Shown: positions 9,637 to 17,857, counted from the first letter of the stretch. The stretch: 64,000 nucleotides of DNA from JAVJSU01 sp040219275 (GCA_040219275.1 JAVJSU010000035.1:7920-71919); one strand, 5' to 3'. The notes: a model not told the origin generated them from the sequence alone. A program made the numbers and translations.

Positions 9637-10356
9637 TTACCCTGCTACTGCTTCCGCGACCTGCTCCTTGTTCACAACTTTTGTGCGGGCTGGTCGCTCA
9701 AGCTGCCATACCGCCACCAAGAACAGCACCTGTCCCAGTGGCCCGGTAGGCGGTGCGTGCAAGCCGAAGATAAACGCGAAGCCAAGCAGCAGACTTGTCG
9801 AGAGTGCCCCGCCCGACCGATACAGTGAAACAGCCGCCGAGGTCACGGCGACCGCCCAGGCAAGAATGGCGATGACCGAGATCAGGCCGCCATCACCAAA
9901 CACCGGGTCCGTCCACAGGCGATTGACCATCTCCGCAATGACAGACTGTTCTGCGAGGGGCAGGCTGCGGGCACTGCGCACCAGAAAGCTGCTTGCCGTG
10001 CCGATGATGGTTTCGTAGACGATGTACATAACGACAAACACGAAGACGCTCACGCGGCTGATGGTTGCTGCCACACCCTGCTGATCGCGGATAATCAGCA
10101 GCAGTGCCAACCCCATAAGCGCAATCATGGGCGCAAACAACAGATGGACGAGTACAAACCGATCTGCCGCGCCTGCGATAAAGGCATAGGCACCATATTG
10201 GGTGGCGGGTTGTGTCGCGGTCGGTTCGGTCAGCATCCCCGCCGGGTGAAGCACAAGCAGTAGTACGGTGAGCAACGGCGCGCCAAAGACAACGGCTTTT
10301 CGCAGAAACGGACTCACGACAAAGATAGGGTCAATGTTCTTCGTATATTCGTTCAT
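9637..10356 (-). CDS. Polytopic membrane protein of unknown function
   Basis: 239 residues with five or six hydrophobic helices, for example AVVFGAPLLTVLLLVL, LVHLLFAPMIALMGLALLLI, VSVFVFVVMYIVYETIIG, VIAILAWAVAVTSAAV and a last one near 195-225. No catalytic motif is recognised. It is convergent with the upstream MalT-like regulator and divergent from the small membrane protein gene at 10586. The start has a ribosome site (gaggag) eight bases ahead. It may belong to the stress or membrane group of genes around this regulator. Confidence 0.7.
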   Translation of the reverse strand: MNEYTKNIDPIFVVSPFLRKAVVFGAPLLTVLLLVLHPAGMLTEPTATQPATQYGAYAFIAGAADRFVLVHLLFAPMIALMGLALLLIIRDQQGVAATISRVSVFVFVVMYIVYETIIGTASSFLVRSARSLPLAEQSVIAEMVNRLWTDPVFGDGGLISVIAILAWAVAVTSAAVSLYRSGGALSTSLLLGFAFIFGLHAPPTGPLGQVLFLVAVWQLERPARTKVVNKEQVAEAVAG

Positions 10357-10456
10357 GAGATTTACTCCTCATTATAAATAGACACCACACAGCCAGTCAT
10401 GTGACGTTAACCATCCATCACACATACTCCACTCTATCCGGCAAAGGGGCTTAGAG

Positions 10457-10495
10457 GCATTGTCCATAGGGCGTATTCCCCGCTTTGGACAATGC
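10457..10495. promoter_or_regulatory. Inverted repeat in a divergent promoter region
   Basis: Perfect 9-base arms GCATTGTCC (10457-10465) and GGACAATGC (10487-10495) flank 21 bases. It sits between the divergent membrane-protein genes, about 100 bases upstream of each start, so it is a reasonable operator candidate. Confidence 0.5.
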
Positions 10496-10505
10496 AAATT
10501 CCACA

Positions 10506-10556
10506 ATTCGTCTTTCGGCCATCCACAGTACGCCCAAAAATCACCGATATTCAAAC
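10506..10556 (+). promoter_or_regulatory. Shared promoter element, type 1 (copy upstream of the 50-residue protein)
   Basis: The segment contains TTCGTCTTTCGGCC, ATCCACAGTACGCCCA and a following A/T-rich block. It matches, at the same relative order, the elements at 10791-10842 and 11947-11998. The conserved core is about CGyCTTyssCC-CATCACACTACGCC. It lies about 30 bases before the start codon at 10586. Confidence 0.5.
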
Positions 10557-10585
10557 TATTGACAGCAATTTGGAGAGTGAATGTG

Positions 10586-10738
10586 ATGAAAAGCGTTTTG
10601 CGGTTCCTTATCGGTGTCCCCCTGGCACTTTACGTTGATTACCAGATGGGATACCTGCACCTCAAACGAGAGGTGAAGTTCATTGTATATGGACTGGCAC
10701 TGATCGCTGCTGGCGTTATGGGTGCCACGCTGTTCTAG
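10586..10738 (+). CDS. Small membrane protein, 50 residues
   Basis: Starts at an ATG preceded by tggaga; the adjacent in-frame GTG at 10583 is also possible. Residues MKSVLRFLIGVPLALYVDYQ and FIVYGLALIAAGVMGATLF give two hydrophobic segments separated by a charged loop (HLKREVK). No family recognised. It is preceded by one copy of the type 1 promoter element, which supports it being a real gene and links it to the regulon around the first MalT-like regulator. Confidence 0.6.
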   Translation: MKSVLRFLIGVPLALYVDYQMGYLHLKREVKFIVYGLALIAAGVMGATLF

Positions 10739-10790
10739 GTGTGGCTGGATCAAGATGTTTACCGCGTAGGAACATCCTGATTGCGGAAAT

Positions 10791-10842
10791 ACGCCTTCCG
10801 CCCCATCACACTACGCCTATCTTGTGCCTATGCTGAATTTAT
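10791..10842 (+). promoter_or_regulatory. Shared promoter element, type 1 (copy upstream of the hydrolase)
   Basis: ACGCCTTCCGCCCCATCACA followed by CTACGCC and, 13 bases later, TATGCTGAATTTAT. Over 50 positions it is very similar to 11947-11998. The last block may hold the -10 region. It ends about 30 bases before the ATG at 10874. Confidence 0.65.
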
Positions 10843-10873
10843 CTGAAATCACAAATCTGGAGGAAATCTTCTC

Positions 10874-11905
10874 ATGACAACTGCATCGACAACAATTGCT
10901 GCATCGCCCGCTCCAAAGCGTAGTCGTATCCGAATGAGGCCTATCATGCTCACAATACTGATGGTCGTCGCTGTGCTGGTGATAGGCGGCTTCACATTAG
11001 AACGTATCGCTCAGGCCAGTGATGCGCGTACATATCCTGCACCGGGACAAATGGTGACCGTCAACGGCATTGATCTGCACTTCTACGTAACAGGCGAAGC
11101 GACAGATCAGCCAACTATCATACTGGAAGGCGGTAACGGCGGTTTCTCTGCACAGTGGGTACGTGTACAGGAGGCTCTATCTGAGGATACACGTGTCGTC
11201 AGTTACGACCGAGCCGGATTGGGATGGAGCGATACAGACAGTGAACCCCGCGACATCTTCCGCAATGCAGAGCAGCTTCGTGCGGGTTTGCAGGCGCTGG
11301 ACATTCAACCGCCGTATATTCTCGTTGGGCATTCGCTGGGCGGGTTGTTTATCCGAGGTTACTTCGAGCAATATCCCGATGAGGTCGTGGGGCTTGTTTT
11401 CGTGGATGCCTCGCACCCGGAACAGATCGAGCGAATTGAAGGTCTTTCTGTAGACTCGTCAATGACAATGTACAACAGCATGGCGCTATTGGCGAATTTC
11501 GGAGTGACGCGCCTGTACAATCCGCTGGCGACGATGGTGACGACCTTGCCCGAACAGCAGCGTGCCGAGTCGCTGGCAATCGGATCAACTCCGAAGTTCT
11601 TCGCTACTACTGGCAACGAACTGGTGATCTGGCAGAACGTCGCCGACCAACTGCGCAATGAGGATAACCTGGGCGATCTACCCATCATTGCACTGACTGC
11701 GGGCGAAAATGTGGCCTCCGATGGAGGTTTTGGCGAACGGGGTCCACTGTTCCGTGACTTGCATCTGGAACTGGCTGCCCTATCTACGGTTGGAGAACAC
11801 CGCGTTGTAGAAGGTTCTGACCATTTCTCGATCATCATGGCATCGGAATACGCACCAGAGGTCGTAGACGCCGTCCGTGATGTACTCCTTGCTGCTACTT
11901 CGTAG
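10874..11905 (+). CDS. Membrane-anchored alpha/beta hydrolase
   Basis: 343 residues. A single N-terminal transmembrane helix (about 25-45, MLTILMVVAVLVIGGFTL) is followed by an alpha/beta hydrolase fold: oxyanion region ILEGGNGGFSAQW, nucleophile elbow GHSLGGLF, and a C-terminal EGSDHFSII with the catalytic His. The acid is probably the Asp in VGLVFVDASHP or a later one. The substrate cannot be told from sequence; an esterase or lipase-like role at the outer face is likely. Ribosome site ggagga. It is monocistronic, with a type 1 promoter element upstream and a hairpin after the stop. Confidence 0.88.
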   Translation: MTTASTTIAASPAPKRSRIRMRPIMLTILMVVAVLVIGGFTLERIAQASDARTYPAPGQMVTVNGIDLHFYVTGEATDQPTIILEGGNGGFSAQWVRVQEALSEDTRVVSYDRAGLGWSDTDSEPRDIFRNAEQLRAGLQALDIQPPYILVGHSLGGLFIRGYFEQYPDEVVGLVFVDASHPEQIERIEGLSVDSSMTMYNSMALLANFGVTRLYNPLATMVTTLPEQQRAESLAIGSTPKFFATTGNELVIWQNVADQLRNEDNLGDLPIIALTAGENVASDGGFGERGPLFRDLHLELAALSTVGEHRVVEGSDHFSIIMASEYAPEVVDAVRDVLLAATS

Positions 11906-11912
11906 TAGTGCA

Positions 11913-11942
11913 AAGACCCCGGCACTCACATGCTGGGGTCTT
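11913..11942 (+). terminator. Hairpin after the alpha/beta hydrolase
   Basis: AAGACCCC (11913-11920) and GGGGTCTT (11935-11942) are perfect arms, with GCA/TGC pairing inside. The T tract is short, so termination is likely but not certain. Confidence 0.6.
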
Positions 11943-11946
11943 CAAT

Positions 11947-11998
11947 ACGTCTTTGGCCGCATCACACTACGCCCATGATAGCGCTACGCTGAGTATAT
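11947..11998 (+). promoter_or_regulatory. Shared promoter element, type 1 (copy upstream of the redox operon)
   Basis: ACGTCTTTGGCCGCATCACA, then CTACGCCCATGATAGCG and CTACGCTGAGTATATA. It aligns without gaps to 10791-10842, and a TATATT-like -10 is visible. The rhodanese start codon lies 23 bases after it. Confidence 0.65.
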
Positions 11999-12020
11999 AT
12001 TGGAAAACAAGGAACGGACG

Positions 12021-12347
12021 ATGAACACAATTACCCGTGAAGAACTCAAAGCCAAACTCGACCGGGGCGACCACTTTAAACTCGTGATGACGCTGACGGA
12101 ATGGCACTTCCGTGCCATGCACATCCCCAGCTCGATCTGGGTCAGCAGCGTGGACGATGCACTCAGCCAGTTAGGGCGCGACGAAGAAATCGTCGTGTAC
12201 TGTGCGGATGTAAACTGTGTTGCCAGCGGCACCGCCTACCACTTGTTGACCGACAACGGCTATCGCAATGTGCGTCGTTACGCAGGCGGGGTCGCAGACT
12301 GGCAGGCAGCAGGCTACCCACTGGTTGGCGAGATGGTCGAGGCATAA
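12021..12347 (+). CDS. Rhodanese-like domain protein
   Basis: 108 residues forming one rhodanese domain: REELKAKLDRGD at the start, the active-site loop VVYCADVNCVASG with the presumed catalytic Cys, then YAGGVADWQAAGYP at the end. It would bind sulfur as a persulfide, or act as a thiol sensor. The ATG at 12021 has aaggaacgg ahead and fits the domain start; an upstream in-frame TTG at 12000 is less likely. First gene of a tight five-gene operon with redox and signalling genes. Confidence 0.88.
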   Translation: MNTITREELKAKLDRGDHFKLVMTLTEWHFRAMHIPSSIWVSSVDDALSQLGRDEEIVVYCADVNCVASGTAYHLLTDNGYRNVRRYAGGVADWQAAGYPLVGEMVEA

Positions 12348-12350
12348 GCG

Positions 12351-12578
12351 ATGTCAGACAAGGGAAGGATGTATCAAATCCGAGTGAAAGGTCACCTTGA
12401 CCCGGACTTCGCCGCCTGGTTGCACACAATGGTGATTAACCACGAAGCCGATGGCAACACGCTTATTACAATCGCGCTGGCCGACCAATCGGCGCTGAAT
12501 GCGCTGCTCAACCGCCTGCATGACCTGTGTATCATCCTGATCAGCGTCACACCTGTTGACGATAGTGAGGAGGGCTGA
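12351..12578 (+). CDS. Small conserved protein, 75 residues (paralogue of 18801-19034)
   Basis: An unnamed family recognised only by its paralogue in this window. Shared positions include Y-I-I-K/R near the start, ADQSALNALLNRLHDLCIIL versus PDQAALHGVLGRIRDLCLTL, and ISV. The C-terminus is acidic. It lies between the rhodanese and the receiver-flavoprotein genes with gaps of only three and two bases, so it is certainly cotranscribed. The other copy stands at the head of the second hydrolase cluster. The function is unknown; a small alpha/beta interaction domain is plausible. Confidence 0.75.
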   Translation: MSDKGRMYQIRVKGHLDPDFAAWLHTMVINHEADGNTLITIALADQSALNALLNRLHDLCIILISVTPVDDSEEG

Positions 12579-12580
12579 AC

Positions 12581-14218
12581 ATGCCCAAAAAACCAATTAT
12601 CCTGGCAGTCGATGATGAGAGCGATGTATTGGATGCTGTTGAGATGGATCTGCGTAAGCAGTATGCGCAGGCGTATCGCATTCTCAAGGCAACTTCTGGC
12701 GAAACGGCGCTTGACTTGCTGCACAAGGTGAAAGAACGCGGCGAAGCAGTCGCGCTGCTGCTCATCGACCAGCGGATGCCACACATGACCGGCATCGAGT
12801 TTCTGGTCCAAGCGGCCGCACTATTCCCGGAGGTCAAGCGGGTGCTGCTGACCGCCTACAGTGATACCGATGTCGCCATTCGCGCGATCAACGAAGTCCG
12901 GCTCGATTACTACCTGACCAAGCCCTGGGATCCGCCCGAAGAGCAGCTTTACCCGGTGCTGGATGATTTGCTGGCGGATTGGCAAGCCAACTACCAGCCA
13001 GCCTTCGAGGGTGTACAGGTGATCGGCACGCGTTGGTCGCCGGAGACACACACGCTCAAGGACTTCCTGGCGCGCAATCAGATTCCGTTCCGGTGGCTGG
13101 ATGCTGAAACGAACACTGAGGCGCAGCAGCACGTCAACGGTGGCAGCGTACCGGTGGTTCTGCTGCCAGGTGGCGAAACCATCGCCCAGCCTAATCCGTT
13201 GGCACTAGCGGCCCGGCTCGGTTTGCAGACGCACGCGGAACTACCCTACTATGATCTAGCGATTGTCGGCGGCGGTCCTGCGGGGTTGGCGGCGGCGGTC
13301 TATGGTGCGTCCGAAGGGCTGAGTACCGTACTTATTGAGAAGCACGCCCCTGGTGGTCAGGCGGGGACAAGCTCCCGCATCGAGAACTACCTGGGCTTCC
13401 CGGTCGGCCTCAGCGGTGCAGACCTGACCCGGCGTGCGGTGGCGCAGGCGAAACGCTTCGGCGTCGAGATTCTCGCGCCGCAGGAAGTCGATCACATCGA
13501 ACTCAACGACATCTACCGGGTACTGCACCTCACCGATGACAGCGCCATCAATGCCCGTGCAGTGCTGGTGGCAACCGGGGTATCGTATCGCACGCTGGAT
13601 GTTCCGGGTATCGAGCAGTTAACGGGAGCAGGGGTCTACTACGGCGCTTCGCTGTCTGAAGCCGTTTTGTACCGTAACCAGCACGTGTACATTGTCGGTG
13701 GTGCGAACTCCGCCGGGCAGGCAGCAATGCACTTTGCCAAATACGCCCGCTGTGTGACGATGATCGTGCGTGGAAAATCACTTGAGTTGGGAATGTCCCA
13801 TTATCTGATCCAGCAGATTGAGGCCACGCCCAACATCGAGGTGCTGACCCGTACCAACGTTGTGGGAGCACATGGTGAGACGAACCTGACCGCACTCAAG
13901 CTGCGTCAGCATGGCGGCATTGAGCAAACCGTTCCGGCGGACGCCCTGTTCATCTTCATCGGGGCGGTACCGCGCACTGAATGGCTGGACGGTCTCGTCG
14001 CACGCGATAGCAGCGGCTTTGTGCTGGCTGGTAACGACCTGCTGGCGCATGATGTAAAGTGGCCGCTCAAGCGAGTGCCCTATCTGCTAGAGACCAGCGT
14101 ACCGGGCATCTTCGTCGCTGGGGATGTGCGTCACAAGTCGGTCAAGCGGGTGGCGTCTGCTGTGGGTGAAGGCTCGATCAGCGTTCAACTCATCCACCAG
14201 TACCTGGGAGAAAGCTGA
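12581..14218 (+). CDS. Response-regulator receiver fused to a thioredoxin-reductase-like FAD oxidoreductase
   Basis: 545 residues. The N-terminal receiver (1-130) has acidic pocket VDDE, phospho-acceptor Asp63 in LLIDQRMP, and the conserved Lys in YYLTKPWD. A linker follows, then from about 220 a pyridine-nucleotide/FAD reductase: AIVGGGPAGLAAAVYGASEG, GGQAGTSSRIENYLGFP, a second dinucleotide motif VYIVGGANSAGQAAM, and FVAGDVR. The redox CxxC of thioredoxin reductases is absent; the equivalent place reads GVYYGASLSE, so it cannot reduce thioredoxin in the usual way. It overlaps the following sensor kinase by one base. The likely role is a phosphorylation-linked flavoprotein switch. Confidence 0.9.
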   Translation: MPKKPIILAVDDESDVLDAVEMDLRKQYAQAYRILKATSGETALDLLHKVKERGEAVALLLIDQRMPHMTGIEFLVQAAALFPEVKRVLLTAYSDTDVAIRAINEVRLDYYLTKPWDPPEEQLYPVLDDLLADWQANYQPAFEGVQVIGTRWSPETHTLKDFLARNQIPFRWLDAETNTEAQQHVNGGSVPVVLLPGGETIAQPNPLALAARLGLQTHAELPYYDLAIVGGGPAGLAAAVYGASEGLSTVLIEKHAPGGQAGTSSRIENYLGFPVGLSGADLTRRAVAQAKRFGVEILAPQEVDHIELNDIYRVLHLTDDSAINARAVLVATGVSYRTLDVPGIEQLTGAGVYYGASLSEAVLYRNQHVYIVGGANSAGQAAMHFAKYARCVTMIVRGKSLELGMSHYLIQQIEATPNIEVLTRTNVVGAHGETNLTALKLRQHGGIEQTVPADALFIFIGAVPRTEWLDGLVARDSSGFVLAGNDLLAHDVKWPLKRVPYLLETSVPGIFVAGDVRHKSVKRVASAVGEGSISVQLIHQYLGES

Positions 14219-15585
14219 TGTTCGAACAGTTACGCGCGTTACCCATGTTCGCAGCCTATCCCGATGAAGTGCTGGCGGAAGTCGCGAAAGCAGTACGGGA
14301 GCAGGTCTGCGCGCAAGATGAGGTCATCTTCCGTGAGGGTGATGACCAGCAGGGAATCTACCTGCTGCTGGAGGGCGAGTTCGAGATCCGCAAGCGCGTC
14401 CGCTTCCAGGATGTGGTGATCTCTCGTCATGGGCCGGGGTCGTTTGTGGGCGAAGTCGCCCTGTTCACCAACTCGGCACAGCCGGCGACCGTCATCACGA
14501 CGCTGTCCAGCCGCTTCATCGTTTTCGATACGGGTATATTCGCCAACTTCAAAGATACGCCGTTTGCGCTGCTTATCACATCCATGGCGGAGCGGATGCG
14601 CAGCATGGAAGCGGTCGTCTACCAGCAGGACAAACTCTCTGCATTAGGCAAGATGGCGGCGGGGTTGGCACACGAACTCAACAACCCGGCTTCTGCAGCA
14701 CGGCGGGCATCCCAACATCTGCCCGAATATCTGGTACGGTTGCAGAAGCTGGCACTGAAGTTCGGCGGCAGCGGCCTCACAGACTCACAGGTCGAAGGGA
14801 TCTCCGCGTTTTATGCCGCGCTATGCGGCAAACCGGGTGAAATTACTGAGGATGCGCTGGCTATCAGCGATCGTGAAGACGCGCTGACAACATGGCTGGT
14901 GCAGCAGGGCATCGCCGAGGGCGCTGAATTCGCACCGATGCTGGCACGGCATAGCGTTACAGACGATGAACTTGAGCGGCTACGAGACCTAGTTGGCGCC
15001 AGTCAACTACTGAACGTGCTGGCGTGGGTCGATGGCTTGTTCAACCTCCATGTGCTAATCGGCACGGTTGATCGTGGCACTGCCCGTATCAGTGATCTGA
15101 TCAAAGCGTTTAAAGCCTATAGTTACATGGATCAGGCACCGGAGCAAGAGGTCGATGTGCATGACGGCATCGAAAGCACACTGACGATCTTTGCCCATCG
15201 CTTGAAGTCAGTCACACTACGACGTGAATACGACCGAACGCTGCCACGCATCACAGCGTATGGCGGTGAACTGAATCAGGTTTGGACGAATCTGCTGGAC
15301 AATGCGCTGGATGCGATGGGTGATGCAGGGACACTGACGATTCGTACCGGACGCGACAATGAGTGGCTGGTCGTTGAGGTCGGTGACACAGGTGGCGGCA
15401 TCCCACCTGAGGTGCAGGCGCGCATCTTCGAGCCGTTCTTCACGACGAAACCGCTCGGGCAGGGGACAGGATTAGGGCTGGATATTGCCTATCGCATCAT
15501 TACCGAGCGGCATCACGGACACATCGAATTCAACACATCACCGGCGGGCACAACCTTCCGGGTCTGTTTACCGATTGAAAGCTAA
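14218..15585 (+). CDS. Sensor histidine kinase with N-terminal cyclic-nucleotide-binding domain
   Basis: 455 residues. Residues about 5-120 form a CAP_ED-like fold (VIFREGDDQQGIYLLLEGEF, GPGSFVGEVALF). The kinase part has the H-box LGKMAAGLAHELNNPASAAR, N-box NQVWTNLLDNALDAMG, and G-boxes VGDTGGGIP and GQGTGLGLDIAYRI. No transmembrane segment is seen, so it is cytoplasmic. Start and stop overlap (TGATG) with the receiver-flavoprotein gene, strongly suggesting the two are partners in phosphotransfer. The signal may be a cyclic nucleotide or another small ligand. Confidence 0.92.
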   Translation: MFEQLRALPMFAAYPDEVLAEVAKAVREQVCAQDEVIFREGDDQQGIYLLLEGEFEIRKRVRFQDVVISRHGPGSFVGEVALFTNSAQPATVITTLSSRFIVFDTGIFANFKDTPFALLITSMAERMRSMEAVVYQQDKLSALGKMAAGLAHELNNPASAARRASQHLPEYLVRLQKLALKFGGSGLTDSQVEGISAFYAALCGKPGEITEDALAISDREDALTTWLVQQGIAEGAEFAPMLARHSVTDDELERLRDLVGASQLLNVLAWVDGLFNLHVLIGTVDRGTARISDLIKAFKAYSYMDQAPEQEVDVHDGIESTLTIFAHRLKSVTLRREYDRTLPRITAYGGELNQVWTNLLDNALDAMGDAGTLTIRTGRDNEWLVVEVGDTGGGIPPEVQARIFEPFFTTKPLGQGTGLGLDIAYRIITERHHGHIEFNTSPAGTTFRVCLPIES

Positions 15586-15599
15586 GGGAGCAACCAAAT

Positions 15600-15929
15600 A
15601 TGGGCAAGTTAACTGAAATGATGTTCAAAGTGATGTACTGGCGCAAAGGGCGCGGCAAGACGTGCAGTCATGTCGAGCAAATTCAGGCGGTCACGCCGAG
15701 TGCCGCTGGCTGCGAAGAATGCCTGAAATTGGGCGATGAATGGGTACATCTGCGTATGTGTATGATCTGCGGGCATGTCGGCTGCTGCGACAACTCAAAG
15801 AACAAACACGCGACCAAACACTTCCACACCACCGGGCATCCGATAATCCAATCACATGAGCCGGGAGAGGATTGGATGTGGTGCTATGTCGACGAGATGC
15901 TCGTGAAGCAGGAGACATCTTTGCGCTAG
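15600..15929 (+). CDS. UBP-type zinc finger protein
   Basis: 109 residues built around a UBP-type zinc finger: C-S-H early, CEECLKLG, LRMCMICGHVGCCDNS, then KHATKHFHTTGHPI. The full set of Cys and His ligands is present. In eukaryotes the domain binds the ubiquitin C-terminus; bacterial single-domain versions usually sit beside flavoprotein and CAP-kinase genes, as here. Last gene of the operon, with ribosome site gggag. Its role in this signalling set is unknown. Confidence 0.9.
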   Translation: MGKLTEMMFKVMYWRKGRGKTCSHVEQIQAVTPSAAGCEECLKLGDEWVHLRMCMICGHVGCCDNSKNKHATKHFHTTGHPIIQSHEPGEDWMWCYVDEMLVKQETSLR

Positions 15930-15946
15930 CCGACGATAAAGCGACA

Positions 15947-15986
15947 TCCCGTTTTGGTGTTGCTACCTAGGGGCGCCAAAACGGGA
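15947..15986. terminator. Long inverted repeat after the redox operon
   Basis: TCCCGTTTTGGTG (15947-15959) pairs with CGCCAAAACGGGA (15974-15986) with one wobble. There is no T tract, so it could be a non-canonical terminator or a protein-binding site. It lies between the operon end and the acetyltransferase genes. Confidence 0.5.
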
Positions 15987-16031
15987 CATAATCAATCACT
16001 ACAAAGTACAGTCAAATTGAAAGGGATTCCT

Positions 16032-16481
16032 ATGGATCATCAAATTCGCAGCTATATGCCCGCTGATTTGCCAGATATATTATCAGCATGGGAGAGCGCA
16101 TCAGAAATCGCACATTCATTTTTACCGGAGCCATTCCTCATTCAGGAACGTGCCGCGATTCAGAACAACTACCTCCCCACTGCTGAAACCTGGGTGATTG
16201 AAGCGCAAGGCACGGTCATTGGCTTTTTGTCTTTGCTGGATAACGAGATAGGTGGACTGTTCGTACATGCTGAGCATCACCAGATGGGTGCCGGTACAGC
16301 TTTGATGGGGAAAGCCAAACAGCGCCACCCTGTACTGGAAGTTGAGGTCTTTGAGAAAAATCTCATCGGACGCAAGTTCTACGCCAAATGTGGTTTCAAC
16401 CCTATCTCAAGACACATTCACGAGCAAACCGGGAATGCGCTCGCGCGCTTGCGATTTGACTCAGCCGAGCAAGGAGCGTAG
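16032..16481 (+). CDS. GNAT family N-acetyltransferase
   Basis: 149 residues. IRSYMPADLPDILSAWESAS at the start is typical of GNAT strand 1/helix 1. The acetyl-CoA loop region is GLFVHAEHHQMGAGTALM (Q/R-x-x-G-x-G/A), and FYAKCGFNP is the usual end of motif B. The ATG at 16032 follows aaaggg and begins at the domain, so no N-terminal extension is needed. It probably acetylates a small amine or antibiotic-like substrate. Followed five bases later by a second acetyltransferase. Confidence 0.88.
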   Translation: MDHQIRSYMPADLPDILSAWESASEIAHSFLPEPFLIQERAAIQNNYLPTAETWVIEAQGTVIGFLSLLDNEIGGLFVHAEHHQMGAGTALMGKAKQRHPVLEVEVFEKNLIGRKFYAKCGFNPISRHIHEQTGNALARLRFDSAEQGA

Positions 16482-16486
16482 ACGGT

Positions 16487-17056
16487 ATGGATGTTTTCCA
16501 GGAGTTTCCCATCATCGAAACTGACCGGCTGTGCCTGCGGCGTATCACTGTTGATGACACATCGGCATGGGCGGTGGTCTTCGAGCATCCGGATGTGACG
16601 CGATTTCTCGTCGATTTTGATACCTCCATTTCAACCCGGCAAGCGGTCGAGGAGATCATTCAGTGGGCAGACACCATTTATGAGAAAAGGATGGGAATAC
16701 GCTGGGCGATCACTCTCAAAGCCGATGATGCGTTTATTGGTTCGTGCGGATTTCACCTCTATTCAGCCCACAACCGGTGTGCAGAAATCGGCTATGAACT
16801 GCATCGTGACCATTGGCAGCAGGGAATCATGACCGAAGCCTTGATGTCCGTTTTACAGTTCGGGTTTGAATTCCTCAAGCTGCATCGCATCGAGGCGAAC
16901 GTCACCGCTGGCAACCTTGCCTCGGCGGGATTGTTGCGCCGCTTTGGATTCACGATGGAAGGCACGTGGCGCGATAAGGTGTTTGCAGATGGAAAGTTTC
17001 ATGATCTGTGGCAATTCAGTATCCTGGAGAATGAGATGAGACAAGCCAAAAGCTAG
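16487..17056 (+). CDS. RimJ/RimL-type GNAT N-acetyltransferase
   Basis: 189 residues. The family's opening IETDRLCLRRITVDDTSAW, then GSCGFHLYSAHNRCAEIGYE, the CoA-binding HWQQGIMTEALMSVLQFGF, and NLASAGLLRRFGFTMEGTWR are all present. Ribosome site aaggag overlaps the end of the previous GNAT gene, so the two form a bicistronic unit. RimJ/L relatives acetylate ribosomal protein N-termini or small molecules; the substrate here is unknown. Confidence 0.9.
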   Translation: MDVFQEFPIIETDRLCLRRITVDDTSAWAVVFEHPDVTRFLVDFDTSISTRQAVEEIIQWADTIYEKRMGIRWAITLKADDAFIGSCGFHLYSAHNRCAEIGYELHRDHWQQGIMTEALMSVLQFGFEFLKLHRIEANVTAGNLASAGLLRRFGFTMEGTWRDKVFADGKFHDLWQFSILENEMRQAKS

Positions 17057-17149
17057 AGCATCAGGCGAACATCTTTCAGGCATTAGCTGTTGTGTTATTA
17101 CTCAAACCTGGGTCCGTCTGATTGACGTCACTAACAAACGCAAAAGCTA

Positions 17150-17350
17150 AGTCAGTCCAACCGCCCCGCTCCGGATATGTAAGAAAAATGTGGAGCACCT
17201 AATTGTCGTGAAGGTGAGAATAACGATCTGAAGTGATAATAATGATGCCGCTATTGTGATTCTATGTCTCTATCTGCCCTACACTAATTTCCGCTATTTT
17301 CGTGCAGACTTTCGTACCCTCTGGATTTTGAATTTTCTCCAAGGTAATTT
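17150..17350 (+). repeat. Decayed copy of the plasmid origin-type repeat (copy A)
   Basis: Non-coding sequence of 17057-17422. It aligns with 34645-34945: shared strings include AATTGTCGTGAAGGTGA, TAACGATCTGAAG, CGCTATTGTGA, CTATGTCTCTATCTGCCC and a degenerate last block. The 9-base iterons of copy B are missing here, as if deleted. It carries no gene and looks like the relic of an element related to the one starting near 34.5 kb. Confidence 0.75.
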
Positions 17351-17422
17351 TAGTGTCCTGCAATTCTACGTCCCTTGTCTCCCCCAGAGCAAATAAAATC
17401 TCCTGTATAATGGAGATGAATA

Positions 17423-17857
17423 TTGACAGTACTTTTCTTGAGCGTGCCCGTGCCTGCCAAAGACAAACACCATGATGCTGTCGTCAATGCCCTACGCAAA
17501 GCAGGCTGGACGACAATTGACGAACAAGTCATGATTATCCTGCAAGAACGTCGTCTGTGGATTGACCTCCAGATTGCGCGTCCAGATCACGCGGGCGCAA
17601 TCCTGATCGAGATCAAGGGCTTCGAGAATATGCCATCACCCGTCGAGTATCTGGCACAAGCCATTGGCAAGTATCGGCTTTACTTGAGCGTTTTGAACTA
17701 CTTGAAGATCGACCACCCATTGTACATGGCCGTTCCGCAGGCAGCCTATCGTGGCATTTTGAGTGAAGCGATTGGTCAGCAAACCCTGCAACAAAATGCG
17801 GTCAAATTGCTCGTATTTGACCCTGAAGCTGAGGAGATTATCGAATGGATCGACTAA
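17423..17857 (+). CDS. xisH: XisH family protein (PD-(D/E)xK nuclease-like)
   Basis: About 135-144 residues. VPAKDKHHDAVVNALRKAGW matches the XisH start, and IDLQIARPDHAGAILIEIKG gives the nuclease-like acidic and E-x-K residues; NMPSPVEYLAQAIGKYRLYL follows. The TTG at 17423 has a ribosome site (ggaga), while family length favours the GTG at 17450. In cyanobacteria XisH and XisI control excision of the fdxN element together with a serine recombinase; elsewhere the pair occurs alone and may act as a toxin-antitoxin or defence unit. It overlaps xisI by 13 bases. Confidence 0.85.
   Translation: MTVLFLSVPVPAKDKHHDAVVNALRKAGWTTIDEQVMIILQERRLWIDLQIARPDHAGAILIEIKGFENMPSPVEYLAQAIGKYRLYLSVLNYLKIDHPLYMAVPQAAYRGILSEAIGQQTLQQNAVKLLVFDPEAEEIIEWID

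Noticed and set aside
12581..14218. Genuine thioredoxin reductase
   Set aside because: The redox-active CxxC is absent and a receiver domain is fused to the front.
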